A DNA stretch of 64,000 bases from Flammeovirgaceae bacterium UBA2371 (GTDB lineage: Bacteria > Bacteroidota > Bacteroidia > Cytophagales > Cyclobacteriaceae): assembly GCA_002345965.1 (NCBI GenBank), contig DDTF01000017.1, positions 106,065 through 170,064 of the forward strand. The letters run 5' to 3'. The notes under the pieces were generated by a model. That model was given only the letters and a program-made list of their open reading frames with translations. It made no database searches and had not been told where the DNA came from. Below are positions 1 through 8,197 of this stretch, piece after piece. The stretch's first letter is position 1. The number at the start of each line of letters is the position of its first letter. The position numbers and the translations under genes were made by a program.

Positions 1-165
1 CTCTTTGCCATCTCCAAAAATGCCAAATTTGGCTTTGCCCATAAACACTTCTTTGCGTCCCAACAGGCTGGCTTCTCTGCTTTCGCAGGCCAATCGGTAA
101 TCGGCCAGTATAGAAGTGGCCTTTTTATTGGATAACCCGGATTTTATGCTCTTTACTTGCGTCAA
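1..165 (-). CDS. 2-oxoacid dehydrogenase E1 component, fused alpha/beta type (5' end only)
   Basis: Only the first 55 codons lie in the window; the gene runs off the left edge. The reading frame is closed upstream by TGA at about 184-186, and no ATG occurs before the conserved part, so TTG at 165 is the most likely start. The protein shows LADYRLACESREASLLGR followed by GKAKFGIFGDGKE. From family memory this is the N-terminus of the Bacteroidota branched-chain 2-oxoacid dehydrogenase E1 (thiamine-diphosphate enzyme, alpha and beta halves in one chain). Such enzymes decarboxylate 2-oxoisovalerate-type acids and pass the acyl group to lipoyl E2. The assignment rests on this short N-terminal match; no TPP-binding motif is visible here. 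Confidence 0.6.
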   Translation of the reverse strand, partial: MTQVKSIKSGLSNKKATSILADYRLACESREASLLGRKEVFMGKAKFGIFGDGKE

Positions 166-244
166 TGTCTGATAGCTTTGAATTCAAAAATAAGGAAAAC
201 AAGCAGGGGGTCAAAACTCAATTTAAATCCCAAATATTCTCCGC

Positions 245-619
245 TCAGCGGTGTTTAACACCAAAGAATTCTACCCAATCACCACTTTCTACCCTAGAAT
301 TATTTGTGGGCCGCTCAAATAAATATATTCCAACTTTTTTGCCCTCCACATCAATCCACTCGAAAACATAACCTGCCTCAAGCTCCAATCGGTGAATATG
401 CTCTCTTGTATTCTGATCTTCTATTTTGAAAATTTCTATGACCAAGAGATCTGTTTCCTTGTTCGACCTCACCACGTAAGGGTAATCCTCAAGTGCAAAA
501 AGTGCATAACCAGAAATGCGGGTGGTTTCTATGTATTCCAGCTGAGTTTTGTAATGCTCGTAGTTATGCATTCCCCTTCGTAATGAGCCATAAAAGGCGA
601 ATAGATTAGATTCTGACAT
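245..619 (-). CDS. gamma-glutamylcyclotransferase-like (GGCT/AIG2 fold) protein
   Basis: A 124-residue protein. The frame stays open upstream to 790, but ATG at 619 is chosen because the family signature begins right after it: FAFYGSLRRGMHNY (residues 7-20) is the typical Y-G-[ST]-L-R-x-G-x-x-N substrate loop. LELEAGYVF (78-86) resembles the LEGY segment that carries the acidic residue in this fold. GGCT-fold proteins cyclise gamma-glutamyl amines to 5-oxoproline or act on related amides; the substrate here is unknown. No signal peptide, so probably cytosolic. The gene is divergent from ald with 88 bp between the start codons. Confidence 0.7.
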   Translation of the reverse strand: MSESNLFAFYGSLRRGMHNYEHYKTQLEYIETTRISGYALFALEDYPYVVRSNKETDLLVIEIFKIEDQNTREHIHRLELEAGYVFEWIDVEGKKVGIYLFERPTNNSRVESGDWVEFFGVKHR

Positions 620-646
620 ATCTATGCAAAATTGGGTAATTTGAAC

Positions 647-675
647 CTTGCAATCGTAACCTAATGCTATATTTA
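647..675 (+). promoter_or_regulatory. predicted Bacteroidota promoter of ald
   Basis: TTG at 648-650 and TATATTTA at 668-675 are 17 bp apart. They resemble the -33 (TTTG) and -7 (TAnnTTTG) elements with one mismatch in the -7 box. The start codon follows 33 bp downstream. This is pattern matching only. Confidence 0.35.
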
Positions 676-707
676 CGGGGTTTTTATTCAGACAAAATAG
701 TAATAAA

Positions 708-1820
708 ATGATAATCGGAGTTCCCAAAGAAATTAAGAATAATGAAAACAGGGTAGCCCTTACCCCTGCTGGCTCACAAGAGCTGACCAAGCGAGGCCAT
801 ACCGTTTATGTTCAATCCACGGCAGGTGTCGGAAGCGGTTTTAATGATGATGCCTATATCGGTGCAGGCGCTAAAATTCTTCCTACTGCAAAGGAGGTTT
901 TTGATATCGCTGAAATGATCATCAAGGTGAAAGAGCCTATTGAATCCGAGTATAAACTGATCAAGAAAGACCAGTTGGTATTCACCTACTTTCACTTTGC
1001 CTCCTATGAGCCATTGACAAAAGCCATGATTGAAACCGGAGCTGTTTGTCTTGCCTATGAAACGGTAGAGAAGGATGGTGGGCTTCCATTGTTGGTGCCC
1101 ATGTCGGAGGTGGCAGGACGTATGGCCATTCAGGAAGGCGCCAAGTATTTGGAAAAACCGTTAAAGGGAAGAGGTATCCTTTTAGGAGGTGTACCTGGAG
1201 TTATGCCTGGCAAAGTGCTTATCCTGGGTGGAGGTGTAGTGGGAACCAACGCGGCCAAGATCGCTGCCGGAATGGGTGCTGATGTTATTATCGCTGACGT
1301 TAATCTTAACCGACTTCGTTACCTGGACGATGTGATGCCAAAGAACGTTTCTACCATGGCATCCAATGAATATGTAATTCGCGAGCTGGTACAAACCCAC
1401 GACCTGATCGTTGGTGCAGTGCTTATCCCAGGTGCAAAGGCACCCAAATTAATATCGAAAGATATGCTTAAGACCATGAGGCCTGGTACGGTGCTGGTAG
1501 ATGTGGCAGTTGACCAGGGAGGTTGTATAGAAACCTGTAAGCCCACTACACACGAAGATCCTACCTATATCATTGACGATGTAGTTCATTATTGTGTGGC
1601 CAATATGCCGGGTGCTGTTCCTTATACCTCTACCCTGGCGTTGACCAACGCTACGCTTCCGTACGCTATTAAATTAGCTGGTAAAGGATGGAAAAAAGCC
1701 TGCATAGAAAATGAAGATTTGAAATTGGGCTTGAATGTGATCAACGGGAAGGTGGTTTACAAGGCTGTTGCAGACGCCTTTAATCTGCCCTACACGGATG
1801 TTGAAGAATTTTTGAAATAG
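708..1820 (+). CDS. ald: alanine dehydrogenase
   Basis: A 370-residue cytosolic enzyme of normal family length (about 370). It interconverts L-alanine and pyruvate plus ammonia with NAD(H). Visible residues match the well-studied family: Arg15 in NENRVALTP, Lys75 in KVKEP and His96 in TYFHFA (substrate and catalytic positions), and a dinucleotide-binding loop ILGGGVVGTNAAKIA near residues 172-186. ATG at 708 fits the first conserved residues (MIIGVPKEIK). It is transcribed alone: the neighbour upstream is divergent and a hairpin terminator follows the stop. Confidence 0.95.
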   Translation: MIIGVPKEIKNNENRVALTPAGSQELTKRGHTVYVQSTAGVGSGFNDDAYIGAGAKILPTAKEVFDIAEMIIKVKEPIESEYKLIKKDQLVFTYFHFASYEPLTKAMIETGAVCLAYETVEKDGGLPLLVPMSEVAGRMAIQEGAKYLEKPLKGRGILLGGVPGVMPGKVLILGGGVVGTNAAKIAAGMGADVIIADVNLNRLRYLDDVMPKNVSTMASNEYVIRELVQTHDLIVGAVLIPGAKAPKLISKDMLKTMRPGTVLVDVAVDQGGCIETCKPTTHEDPTYIIDDVVHYCVANMPGAVPYTSTLALTNATLPYAIKLAGKGWKKACIENEDLKLGLNVINGKVVYKAVADAFNLPYTDVEEFLK

Positions 1821-1840
1821 TAATCGATAAAAAATAAAAA

Positions 1841-1870
1841 AAAGGCGGTCCAGATGGTCCGCCTTTTTTT
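1841..1870. terminator. bidirectional terminator between ald and the convergent HsdR_N gene
   Basis: GGCGG at 1844-1848 pairs with CCGCC at 1859-1863, and CC/GG pairs extend inward past one T-T mismatch to an AGAT loop. An A-run on the left and a T-run on the right flank the stem, so it can act as an intrinsic terminator in both directions. The minus-strand stop codon sits on its right edge. Confidence 0.75.
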
Positions 1871-2310
1871 TAGAACTCCGGAAATTTATCTAAAAATACG
1901 GCCTCCTTGCCAAGTTCAGGAGCCCGCCAGCAATAGTGAACCATGCCATTGGTCACGGCCAGGTAGTTTGCTCCCACTGTCATGTTGTATACCGCTATCT
2001 GATTAAAGGCTTTTTGAGTTAACTTGATCGAGGAGGATTTGCACTCTACCAGCATCCATGGCTTTCCTGCCCTGTCATGGATGAGGATATCAGATCTCTT
2101 TTGAAGTTTATTATACGTAAGGCTGCTTTCAATCCTGATCAATGATTTGGGATACCCATGGTTTTGAATCAGGTGTTGCACAAAATGTTGCCTTACCCAT
2201 TCTTCGGGAGTGAGTACAACATATTTTTTTCTGATCGTATCAAATATCCAAACCTTTCCCTGTTCCTTTTTTAAATTGGGCGAAATGGATGGAAGATTGA
2301 GTGGATTCAT
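1870..2310 (-). CDS. stand-alone HsdR N-terminal-domain (PD-(D/E)xK nuclease fold) protein
   Basis: A 146-residue protein that looks like just the nuclease-fold domain of type I restriction HsdR subunits, without helicase or translocase parts. The core motif is visible: RSDILIHD with Asp74, then VECK with Glu89 and Lys91, the D...ExK spacing of this fold. An upstream Glu61 (RIESSL) could complete the acidic set. Such short proteins are widespread in Bacteroidota housekeeping regions, and no hsdM or hsdS genes are nearby, so a restriction role is not implied. The molecular role is not known. The gene is convergent with ald and shares its terminator. Confidence 0.7.
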   Translation of the reverse strand: MNPLNLPSISPNLKKEQGKVWIFDTIRKKYVVLTPEEWVRQHFVQHLIQNHGYPKSLIRIESSLTYNKLQKRSDILIHDRAGKPWMLVECKSSSIKLTQKAFNQIAVYNMTVGANYLAVTNGMVHYCWRAPELGKEAVFLDKFPEF

Positions 2311-2433
2311 GTGCTCAAATTATAAATTATTTGTTCATGAATTACTTACAGACCATGTTACATTCAAAAGATTGTAGGTATCTTCAAATGACGTAGAAAA
2401 TAGTGTGCGGATTAAATTGCAATTGAGTAACCG

Positions 2434-3204
2434 ATGAAAACAAAACAGGAAATTGTTGAAAACTGGCTTCCACGATATACAGGCGTGCCCCTTGAAGACT
2501 TTGGCAGAGATATTTTATTAACCAATTTCGACAATTACGTCTATAAGTTTGCTGAATGGCATGGCGTAGAGGTGAAAGGTGAGGATAAAGCGATGCTAAG
2601 TGCAACAGCAGAAGGAATCACCATTATTAATTTTGGGATGGGAAGTCCAAATGCTGCCACCATCATAGATTGTCTAACAGCCATCCAACCTGATGCTATA
2701 CTTTTTCTGGGAAAGTGCGGAGGGTTAAAAAGGAAAAATGACATTGGCGATTTCATTTTACCCATCGCAGCCATACGCGGAGAAGGTACTTCCAATGATT
2801 ATCTTCCTCCAGAGGTACCTGCACTGCCAGCATTTGCCCTCCAGAAGGCCATATCAACCACTATAAGGGATTATAATCAGGATTACTGGACTGGAACCAT
2901 TTATACTACCAACAGGCGTGTATGGGAGTGGGATGAGCCTTTTAAAGAATACCTTCGAAAAATTAGGGTAATGGGCATTGATATGGAAACAGCCACCATC
3001 TTTTCAACGGCTTTTTTTAATGAAATTCCAGCGGGTGCCTTGCTGCTGGTTTCCGATCAACCTATGATCGCAGAAGGAATTAAAACAACATCGAGTGACA
3101 AAGAAGTAACCGGCAGCTTTGTGGACCTTCACTTGAAAATCGGTATTGAATCCTTGAAGCAACTCATTAACAAGGGAATTACCGTGAAGCACCTGCGCTA
3201 CTAG
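2434..3204 (+). CDS. amn: AMP nucleosidase, short form
   Basis: A 256-residue purine/uridine-phosphorylase-fold protein. Visible motifs: INFGMGSPNA (65-74), LFLGKCGGL (90-98) and GIDMETATIF (181-190). The last holds the Met-Glu pair that contacts the ribose in this fold, and SDQP (207-210) supplies the acidic residue near the base. AMP nucleosidase cleaves AMP to adenine and ribose 5-phosphate. The E. coli enzyme is much longer (about 480 residues); the short form is usual in Bacteroidota. Cytosolic and apparently monocistronic. The 3' end overlaps the convergent MFS gene by 26 bp. Confidence 0.85.
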   Translation: MKTKQEIVENWLPRYTGVPLEDFGRDILLTNFDNYVYKFAEWHGVEVKGEDKAMLSATAEGITIINFGMGSPNAATIIDCLTAIQPDAILFLGKCGGLKRKNDIGDFILPIAAIRGEGTSNDYLPPEVPALPAFALQKAISTTIRDYNQDYWTGTIYTTNRRVWEWDEPFKEYLRKIRVMGIDMETATIFSTAFFNEIPAGALLLVSDQPMIAEGIKTTSSDKEVTGSFVDLHLKIGIESLKQLINKGITVKHLRY

Positions 3205-4510
3205 GACTAATGATATTTTTGGACCTCACTAAAGTCAGCATCAACATTCCCAATACAAAAAACACAGCCAGCGCCAAGGCACTGTTGCGCATACTACCAC
3301 TGATTTGGTTGATCAAACCGAATGAAAACGTACCCATCACAATGGACAGGTTGAAGGTCACATCAAAAAAGCTAAAGTAAGAGGCATGATCAATGGTATT
3401 TTCCGGGATCAATTTGGTGTACGTTGCTCTTGCAAGGGCCTGAACTCCTCCCATGATCATACCTACTACAAATGCCAATGCATAAAACTGGTACTCAGTT
3501 GAAATGAAATAAGCGGCAATGCATACAACAATCCATATCCCTATCATGGACATCAGTGCCACTTTGTTTCCATAGGTTGCAGAAAACCTTGCTGAAAGAT
3601 AGGCACCAAAGGAGGCAACCAATTGAATTAGCAAGATGGTCATGATCAACTTACTGCTATCCAAATGAAGTACATCCGTTCCAAATAAGGTAGCGAGATA
3701 CATTACTGTCTGCACTCCCATATTGAAGAAAAAGAATGCAGTTAAATATTTCTTTAGGTCGGGTGATGCTTTGAGACTTCTCCAAACTTTCAAAAGCTCC
3801 TCATAACCTTTCGTCCAGATATTGCCTGTGGCTTTTCTACCATACGGGTTTTCAGGTACATAGCGAAAAGTTATCAATGAAAACCCCATCCACCACAACC
3901 CCACGAGCAAGAAAGTAAACCTTACCGCATCGCCTTCAGTAGCAAACCCAAATGAGCTGAAGTAAGTAATAATGAATAAACAAACTACCATCAATATCAC
4001 ACTACCGTAATAGCCCATGGAATACCCTCTTGCACTGGTGGCATCATAACGGTCCATAGTAACGATCTCAGGTAAAAAGGCATCATAAAATACCAAACTT
4101 CCTGAATAACCTATGCTTGCCATCACTGAGCAAAATATGCCCCACTCCAGGTCATTGATATCCCTAAAGAAAAACAACCCAATGCAGGCGGTACTACCAA
4201 TGGCCACAAACATCTTCATGAATGTTTTTTTCTTTCCCGCATAATCAGCTACACCGGAGAGCAGTGGCAAAATGAAAGCAACAATCAAAAAGGAAAAAGA
4301 GAGGGAGTAGGTATAAAGCACCGAGTTGTTAATACTTAGTCCCAAAAACTGAACAATATCCCCATTCGCAGTTACCGCCACTGATTTATAATAAATGGGG
4401 AAAATCGCTGAGGTAATCACCAGTGAGTATACAGAGTTGGCCCAATCGTACATGCACCAAGCCCGGACTGTTTTGGCATTATTAAGCTGAGGTAAAGCGA
4501 CAGTAGCCAT
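3179..4510 (-). CDS. MFS transporter, UMF1/Atg22-like family
   Basis: A 443-residue inner-membrane protein with about 12 hydrophobic segments. The N-terminal YDWANSVYSLVITSAIFPIYY is characteristic of the UMF1 family, bacterial relatives of yeast Atg22, annotated as major facilitator permeases and sometimes linked to amino-acid efflux. The substrate cannot be read from the sequence. ATG at 4510 has the conserved segment about 20 residues in. Its 3' end runs 26 bp into the convergent amn gene, so the last codons are shared on opposite strands. A strong minus-strand terminator just upstream separates it from the exb operon. Confidence 0.85.
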   Translation of the reverse strand: MATVALPQLNNAKTVRAWCMYDWANSVYSLVITSAIFPIYYKSVAVTANGDIVQFLGLSINNSVLYTYSLSFSFLIVAFILPLLSGVADYAGKKKTFMKMFVAIGSTACIGLFFFRDINDLEWGIFCSVMASIGYSGSLVFYDAFLPEIVTMDRYDATSARGYSMGYYGSVILMVVCLFIITYFSSFGFATEGDAVRFTFLLVGLWWMGFSLITFRYVPENPYGRKATGNIWTKGYEELLKVWRSLKASPDLKKYLTAFFFFNMGVQTVMYLATLFGTDVLHLDSSKLIMTILLIQLVASFGAYLSARFSATYGNKVALMSMIGIWIVVCIAAYFISTEYQFYALAFVVGMIMGGVQALARATYTKLIPENTIDHASYFSFFDVTFNLSIVMGTFSFGLINQISGSMRNSALALAVFFVLGMLMLTLVRSKNIISPSSAGASR

Positions 4511-4521
4511 AGATCAATAAA

Positions 4522-4560
4522 AAGCCCCTTCCCAAGATAGTCAGGAAGGGGCTTATTTAT
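4522..4560 (-). terminator. intrinsic terminator of the exbB-exbD operon
   Basis: AAGCCCCTTCC (4522-4532) and GGAAGGGGCTT (4544-4554) form a perfect 11-bp stem with an 11-nt loop. On the minus strand it is followed by a T-rich run, about 24 bp past the stop of the last exbD gene. Confidence 0.85.
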
Positions 4561-4577
4561 TCAAGTGAAAAAACAAG

Positions 4578-5042
4578 TTATCTCTTATCTGATTTTTGCA
4601 AAGTAGAGTACAGAATCTTTCTGGCGTTGGCCTTTCTGAGTTGTGTTTCTACGTCTGCAATAATACCGCGTTTTGCTTCACTATCCACTTTCATCGCTAC
4701 AGTCAACTGTTCGCGTTCATTTTCTGGAAGTTTATCTTTTTCGCGGTTTACCCAAAGAATAATATCGTTGGGTTCAATAAATACATCTTCTGCCTGAATT
4801 TTTGGTTCAGTTCCAAATTGATCTGACTTCTTAGGTTCTCCGATATATAGATTAGTTACCAATGATTTGCGTTGCAATTTCCTCAGCTGGGTAGCTTGCG
4901 GAATACGCTGCATCACATCAACGGCAGTTTTTCTCAACTCGGTAGTCACCATAAAAAAGAACAGCAACATGAATACCACGTCCGGCATTGAAGATGTTGG
5001 AATGTCCTGCTTTACTTTTGTTTTCTTTCTAAACTTTGACAT
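4578..5042 (-). CDS. exbD: ExbD/TolR-type biopolymer transport protein (second copy)
   Basis: A 154-residue protein with one N-terminal membrane helix and a periplasmic domain. The helix contains MPDVVFMLLFFFMVTTEL, with the Asp that carries protons between ExbB and ExbD in this family. The basic stretch before it (KFRKKTKVKQ) predicts N-in topology. With ExbB it uses the proton gradient to drive TonB-type uptake at the outer membrane or a related process. It is the last gene of a four-gene operon, 13 bp after the first exbD, and ends before a strong terminator. The periplasmic part differs strongly from the first copy, suggesting a heteromeric ExbD pair. Confidence 0.85.
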   Translation of the reverse strand: MSKFRKKTKVKQDIPTSSMPDVVFMLLFFFMVTTELRKTAVDVMQRIPQATQLRKLQRKSLVTNLYIGEPKKSDQFGTEPKIQAEDVFIEPNDIILWVNREKDKLPENEREQLTVAMKVDSEAKRGIIADVETQLRKANARKILYSTLQKSDKR

Positions 5043-5055
5043 AGTTCCTAATTTA

Positions 5056-5613
5056 TCAGTTTCCGGCCTTAGTGGGCTCAGCTATTGAAATCGCCATCGG
5101 TATTCCTTCACGTCCCTTGTTATACAATCTTTGATTTTCAGGGTTATTCAAGTCTGAGGCAATCTTTCTAAATTCCTCATTGGTGACTCCAGCCTGATCC
5201 GCATAGATGTCATAATAAGCAGCTTGGGCAATATCCAGAATTTCAACGAACCTTTTATGGGTAGTACCCCTATCTGTCTTTAAAGACACAATGGCCTTTT
5301 CCGGACTGTCGGAGCTCTTAGGATCTACACCATTATTCAAAATGAACTTCTTAATCATGTCTTTCAATCCGCTAACGTCATTCATCGGCTCACCTTCCAC
5401 AAGAAGAGCATCTGACGAGTTAACCTGGATTTTAAACATGTTGCGCTCCGGAATTTTAACGTCTTCCGGTGGTTGCGCCTCCGGTGGCGGAGGAAGTTGC
5501 ATGCTCAATCCCTTGTCATTGGGCATCGTGGTGGTAACCAAAAAGAAGGTTAACAACAAGAACGCAATGTCAGCCATTGATGCATTCGGTATTTCTGGTG
5601 TACTCTTTGCCAT
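5056..5613 (-). CDS. exbD: ExbD/TolR-type biopolymer transport protein (first copy)
   Basis: A 185-residue protein with one membrane helix near the N-terminus (MADIAFLLLTFFLVTTTM, conserved Asp about residue 15), a proline-rich stretch PPPPEAQPPED just after it, and a periplasmic domain. It is longer than E. coli ExbD (141 residues). Its start codon overlaps the stop of the 105-residue gene upstream by one base (TAATG), which suggests translational coupling. It belongs to the exbB operon and most likely forms part of the ion-driven motor that powers TonB-dependent transport. The partner TonB is not in this window. Confidence 0.88.
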   Translation of the reverse strand: MAKSTPEIPNASMADIAFLLLTFFLVTTTMPNDKGLSMQLPPPPEAQPPEDVKIPERNMFKIQVNSSDALLVEGEPMNDVSGLKDMIKKFILNNGVDPKSSDSPEKAIVSLKTDRGTTHKRFVEILDIAQAAYYDIYADQAGVTNEEFRKIASDLNNPENQRLYNKGREGIPMAISIAEPTKAGN

Positions 5614-5930
5614 TACTTAAGGGCTTTATTGATTTCTGAAAACACAATTCCTAGAAGTGCGATGAAAAACACAATGTAAAACATTGTTAAGCCAGCACCA
5701 ATCATTTTCGAGCTGCTTTCACCTACTCCCTGGGCAGTGTACTTAGCGGTAACCTCTGATCCGGACAATCCGAATGAAATAAGGAAAACCACCACTAACG
5801 CACCCAGACCCATTCCAGATTTTAAAAGTTCTTTAGGGGCCTTTAAGGCATTTATCAAAGGCAGGATTACCGCAGCAGCTAGTGCCACCAACAGAAGTCC
5901 ATAGCCTACATATAATCCAATGTCTTCCAT
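5613..5930 (-). CDS. small three-helix membrane protein of the exb operon, function unknown
   Basis: A 105-residue protein with three hydrophobic segments (about residues 5-27, 42-58 and 77-98) and short basic loops (NALKAPKELLKS, NKALK at the end). I do not recognise an enzymatic domain. It sits between exbB and the first exbD, with ATG one base past the exbB stop region and a one-base overlap with exbD, so it is clearly co-expressed and coupled with them. From memory, similar small genes occur at this position in other Bacteroidota. A structural or regulatory part in the ExbB-ExbD motor is inference only. Confidence 0.8.
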   Translation of the reverse strand: MEDIGLYVGYGLLLVALAAAVILPLINALKAPKELLKSGMGLGALVVVFLISFGLSGSEVTAKYTAQGVGESSSKMIGAGLTMFYIVFFIALLGIVFSEINKALK

Positions 5931-5931
5931 A

Positions 5932-6747
5932 TTATTTTACGATTTTATGCTTCACCAAAAGGTCTACCAATGTGATAGAAGCATCTTCCATATCATTTAC
6001 CAAATTGTCGATCTTAGATACCAGGTAGTTGTAGAATACCTGCAACACCATACCCACGATAAGTCCACCTACTGTTGTCAACAAGGCAGTTTTCATACCA
6101 CCAGCAACAACCTGAGGAGAGATATCACCAGCTGCTTCGATCGCATCAAATGCACCCACCATACCAATTACAGTTCCGAAGAAACCAAGCATTGGTCCGA
6201 GTGATATGAAAAGAGAGATCCAGATCAAACCTTTCTCTAAGCGACCCATTTCAACACCACCATAAGATACGATGGATTTTTCTACCATCTCCATACCTTC
6301 AGATGATCTCATCAATCCTTGTGTAAAAATTGAAGCGACAGGGCCTTTGGTGTTTTTAGTAACATCTTTTGCTGCTTCGATTCCGCCTTTAGAAAGTGCG
6401 TCTTCGATTTGAGCCAAAAGTTTTTTGGTGTTGGTTGTAGCCAGATTGAGTGTAATGATACGCTCAATTGAAACCGCCAATCCAAATATCAAACAGATAA
6501 GGATAGGCCACATAAAGCTGGCACCACCCTCAATGAATTTCTCTTTAATTCTTTGGTGGAAGCTCGCCTCTTCGGCAGGTACTTCAGCCGCAACATCCAT
6601 CATAGGGGCTTCTTCCTGATCTGAAGAGACAGCTTCAGTCTGTTCGCTCTGTGTTTGAGTGGTATCTCCTTCCTGAGCAACAGCCAGGGTAAAAGATCCA
6701 AAAATCAAGACTCCGAATAGAGCGAGAATAGCAATTTGTTTTTTCAT
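5932..6747 (-). CDS. exbB: ExbB/TolQ/MotA-type proton channel protein
   Basis: A 271-residue inner-membrane protein. An N-terminal hydrophobic segment ending in AVAQ (about residues 1-25) looks like a cleaved signal peptide. It is followed by an acidic, low-complexity stretch to about residue 60, then three membrane helices near 77-95, 175-197 and 214-238. The conserved LGFFGTVIGMVGAFDAI and TALLTTVGGLIVGM segments are the channel-lining helices of the ExbB/TolQ family. It forms the pentameric ion-conducting stator with ExbD. First gene of the exb operon, with a good promoter upstream. Confidence 0.92.
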   Translation of the reverse strand: MKKQIAILALFGVLIFGSFTLAVAQEGDTTQTQSEQTEAVSSDQEEAPMMDVAAEVPAEEASFHQRIKEKFIEGGASFMWPILICLIFGLAVSIERIITLNLATTNTKKLLAQIEDALSKGGIEAAKDVTKNTKGPVASIFTQGLMRSSEGMEMVEKSIVSYGGVEMGRLEKGLIWISLFISLGPMLGFFGTVIGMVGAFDAIEAAGDISPQVVAGGMKTALLTTVGGLIVGMVLQVFYNYLVSKIDNLVNDMEDASITLVDLLVKHKIVK

Positions 6748-6779
6748 GGTTTAAGGTTTAAGATATAACTTGAAGTGGC

Positions 6780-6813
6780 CAAAATTAAACGTTTTGTTCA
6801 TTTCTAAGCAAAA
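6780..6813 (-). promoter_or_regulatory. promoter of the exb operon
   Basis: On the minus strand TTTTG (6809-6813) and TAATTTTG (6780-6787) are 21 bp apart, an exact match to the TAnnTTTG -7 element with a good -33 element. The exbB start lies 32 bp downstream. Confidence 0.6.
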
Positions 6814-6946
6814 TTTCCAAAAAAAAATACAAAATAATCTTCAGTCATTCTTCGCCTCTACCATAGAATGCCTATTACATCCGTTAGTCACACAGAATTT
6901 TATTTGTTGGTATTTTTTGCATGGCCAGAAATGATGAATTACCTCC

Positions 6947-6977
6947 TTGTTAAAGGTGTTTATTATCCATTTATTTG
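6947..6977 (+). promoter_or_regulatory. predicted promoter of tRNA-Ser
   Basis: TTG at 6947-6949 and TTTATTTG at 6970-6977 are 20 bp apart, one mismatch from TAnnTTTG. The tRNA begins 14 bp after the -7 box, as expected for a short leader. The rest of 6841-6946 shows no gene I can support. Confidence 0.45.
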
Positions 6978-6991
6978 TGCCCTGAATTTTT

Positions 6992-7081
<90 letters not shown>

Positions 7082-7132
7082 AAGGGGTTTGCAGTCATTG
7101 AACGCTACCCCAAACAGTGTGGTAAAACTGAA

Positions 7133-8197
7133 TTATAGCTCGCTAAGCTCTCCAGCCATTGACTTACCAATCCACTTTCTTGTCTGATCAGGCCCCAATT
7201 CACCCAAAAGCAGCATAAGTTTGGTCACTGCCGCTTCCGTGGTCATATCAGCACCGCTGATTACTCCCAGGTCTGCCAGCGTTTTACTTGTTTCGTACCT
7301 CCCTTGCGTCACCATGCCTCCAGGACATTGTGAGATGTTTAATACAAGTATCCCCTTTGCAATCGCTTTTCTCAAGATGACCAGAAACCACTCAGCTGTG
7401 GGTGCATTGCCCGCACCATAAGTCTCCAATATGATTGCTTTGAGGCCATCTGTTTCCATGATGGACTCCATGGCCTTGGCACCAATACCTGGAAAGAGCT
7501 TCAACAAAGCAATATTGGTATCAAATTTTGAGCGAAGTGATAGCTTTTTGGCAGTGGGATTGGCAATCGCATCAAAAGCGTAGTCAATTTTTACACCTGC
7601 TTTAGCCAGCGCTGGATAATTTTCTGAGTGAAAAGCATCAAAATACATGCTCTCCACCTTTCTGGCCCTGCAGCCCCTTATCAGTTCATAATCAAAATAA
7701 ATACAAACTTCTGGTACGATAGGGCGACCCTCTCTATTCGCTGATGCAATTTCAAGAGCAGTGATCAAATTTTCTCGTGCATCAGAACGGGGCTCACTGA
7801 TCGGCAATTGGGCTCCTGTAAAAATGACGGGTTTGGCCAAACCTTCGAGCATAAAGGCAAGTGCAGAAGAAGTAAATGCCATGGTATCCGTGCCATGCAA
7901 TACCACGAATCCATCCTGATCATCATAATTATCAAAAATTATTTTGCCGATGGTTTGCCAATGTTCAGGTTCAATGTTGGACGAGTCAATGGGATGTTCG
8001 AAAGCAATCACAGTAATATCCAACATCAGATTCTTAAGCGTGGGCAGGTATGCCAATATGTGACTGAAGTCAAAAGGAACCAACACACCATTCGCATCGC
8101 GAGTCATTCCGAAGGTGCCTCCGGTATAGACTATCATTATCCGAGACTTGGGATTGGCCGGAAGTGCTGTATTGATATTAATTTTTTTGTAGTTCAT
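7133..8197 (-). CDS. ansA: type I L-asparaginase
   Basis: A 354-residue enzyme that hydrolyses L-asparagine to aspartate and ammonia. Catalytic motifs are visible: YTGGTFGM (24-31, first catalytic Thr), DSSN (71-74, substrate Ser) and HGTDTMAFT (101-109, second catalytic Thr and Asp). No signal peptide is seen, so it is the cytosolic type I form rather than periplasmic type II. It is the last gene of a minus-strand operon: its ATG overlaps the TGA of the TatD gene (ATGA at 8194-8197). No terminator is obvious before tRNA-Ser. Confidence 0.92.
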   Translation of the reverse strand: MNYKKININTALPANPKSRIMIVYTGGTFGMTRDANGVLVPFDFSHILAYLPTLKNLMLDITVIAFEHPIDSSNIEPEHWQTIGKIIFDNYDDQDGFVVLHGTDTMAFTSSALAFMLEGLAKPVIFTGAQLPISEPRSDARENLITALEIASANREGRPIVPEVCIYFDYELIRGCRARKVESMYFDAFHSENYPALAKAGVKIDYAFDAIANPTAKKLSLRSKFDTNIALLKLFPGIGAKAMESIMETDGLKAIILETYGAGNAPTAEWFLVILRKAIAKGILVLNISQCPGGMVTQGRYETSKTLADLGVISGADMTTEAAVTKLMLLLGELGPDQTRKWIGKSMAGELSEL

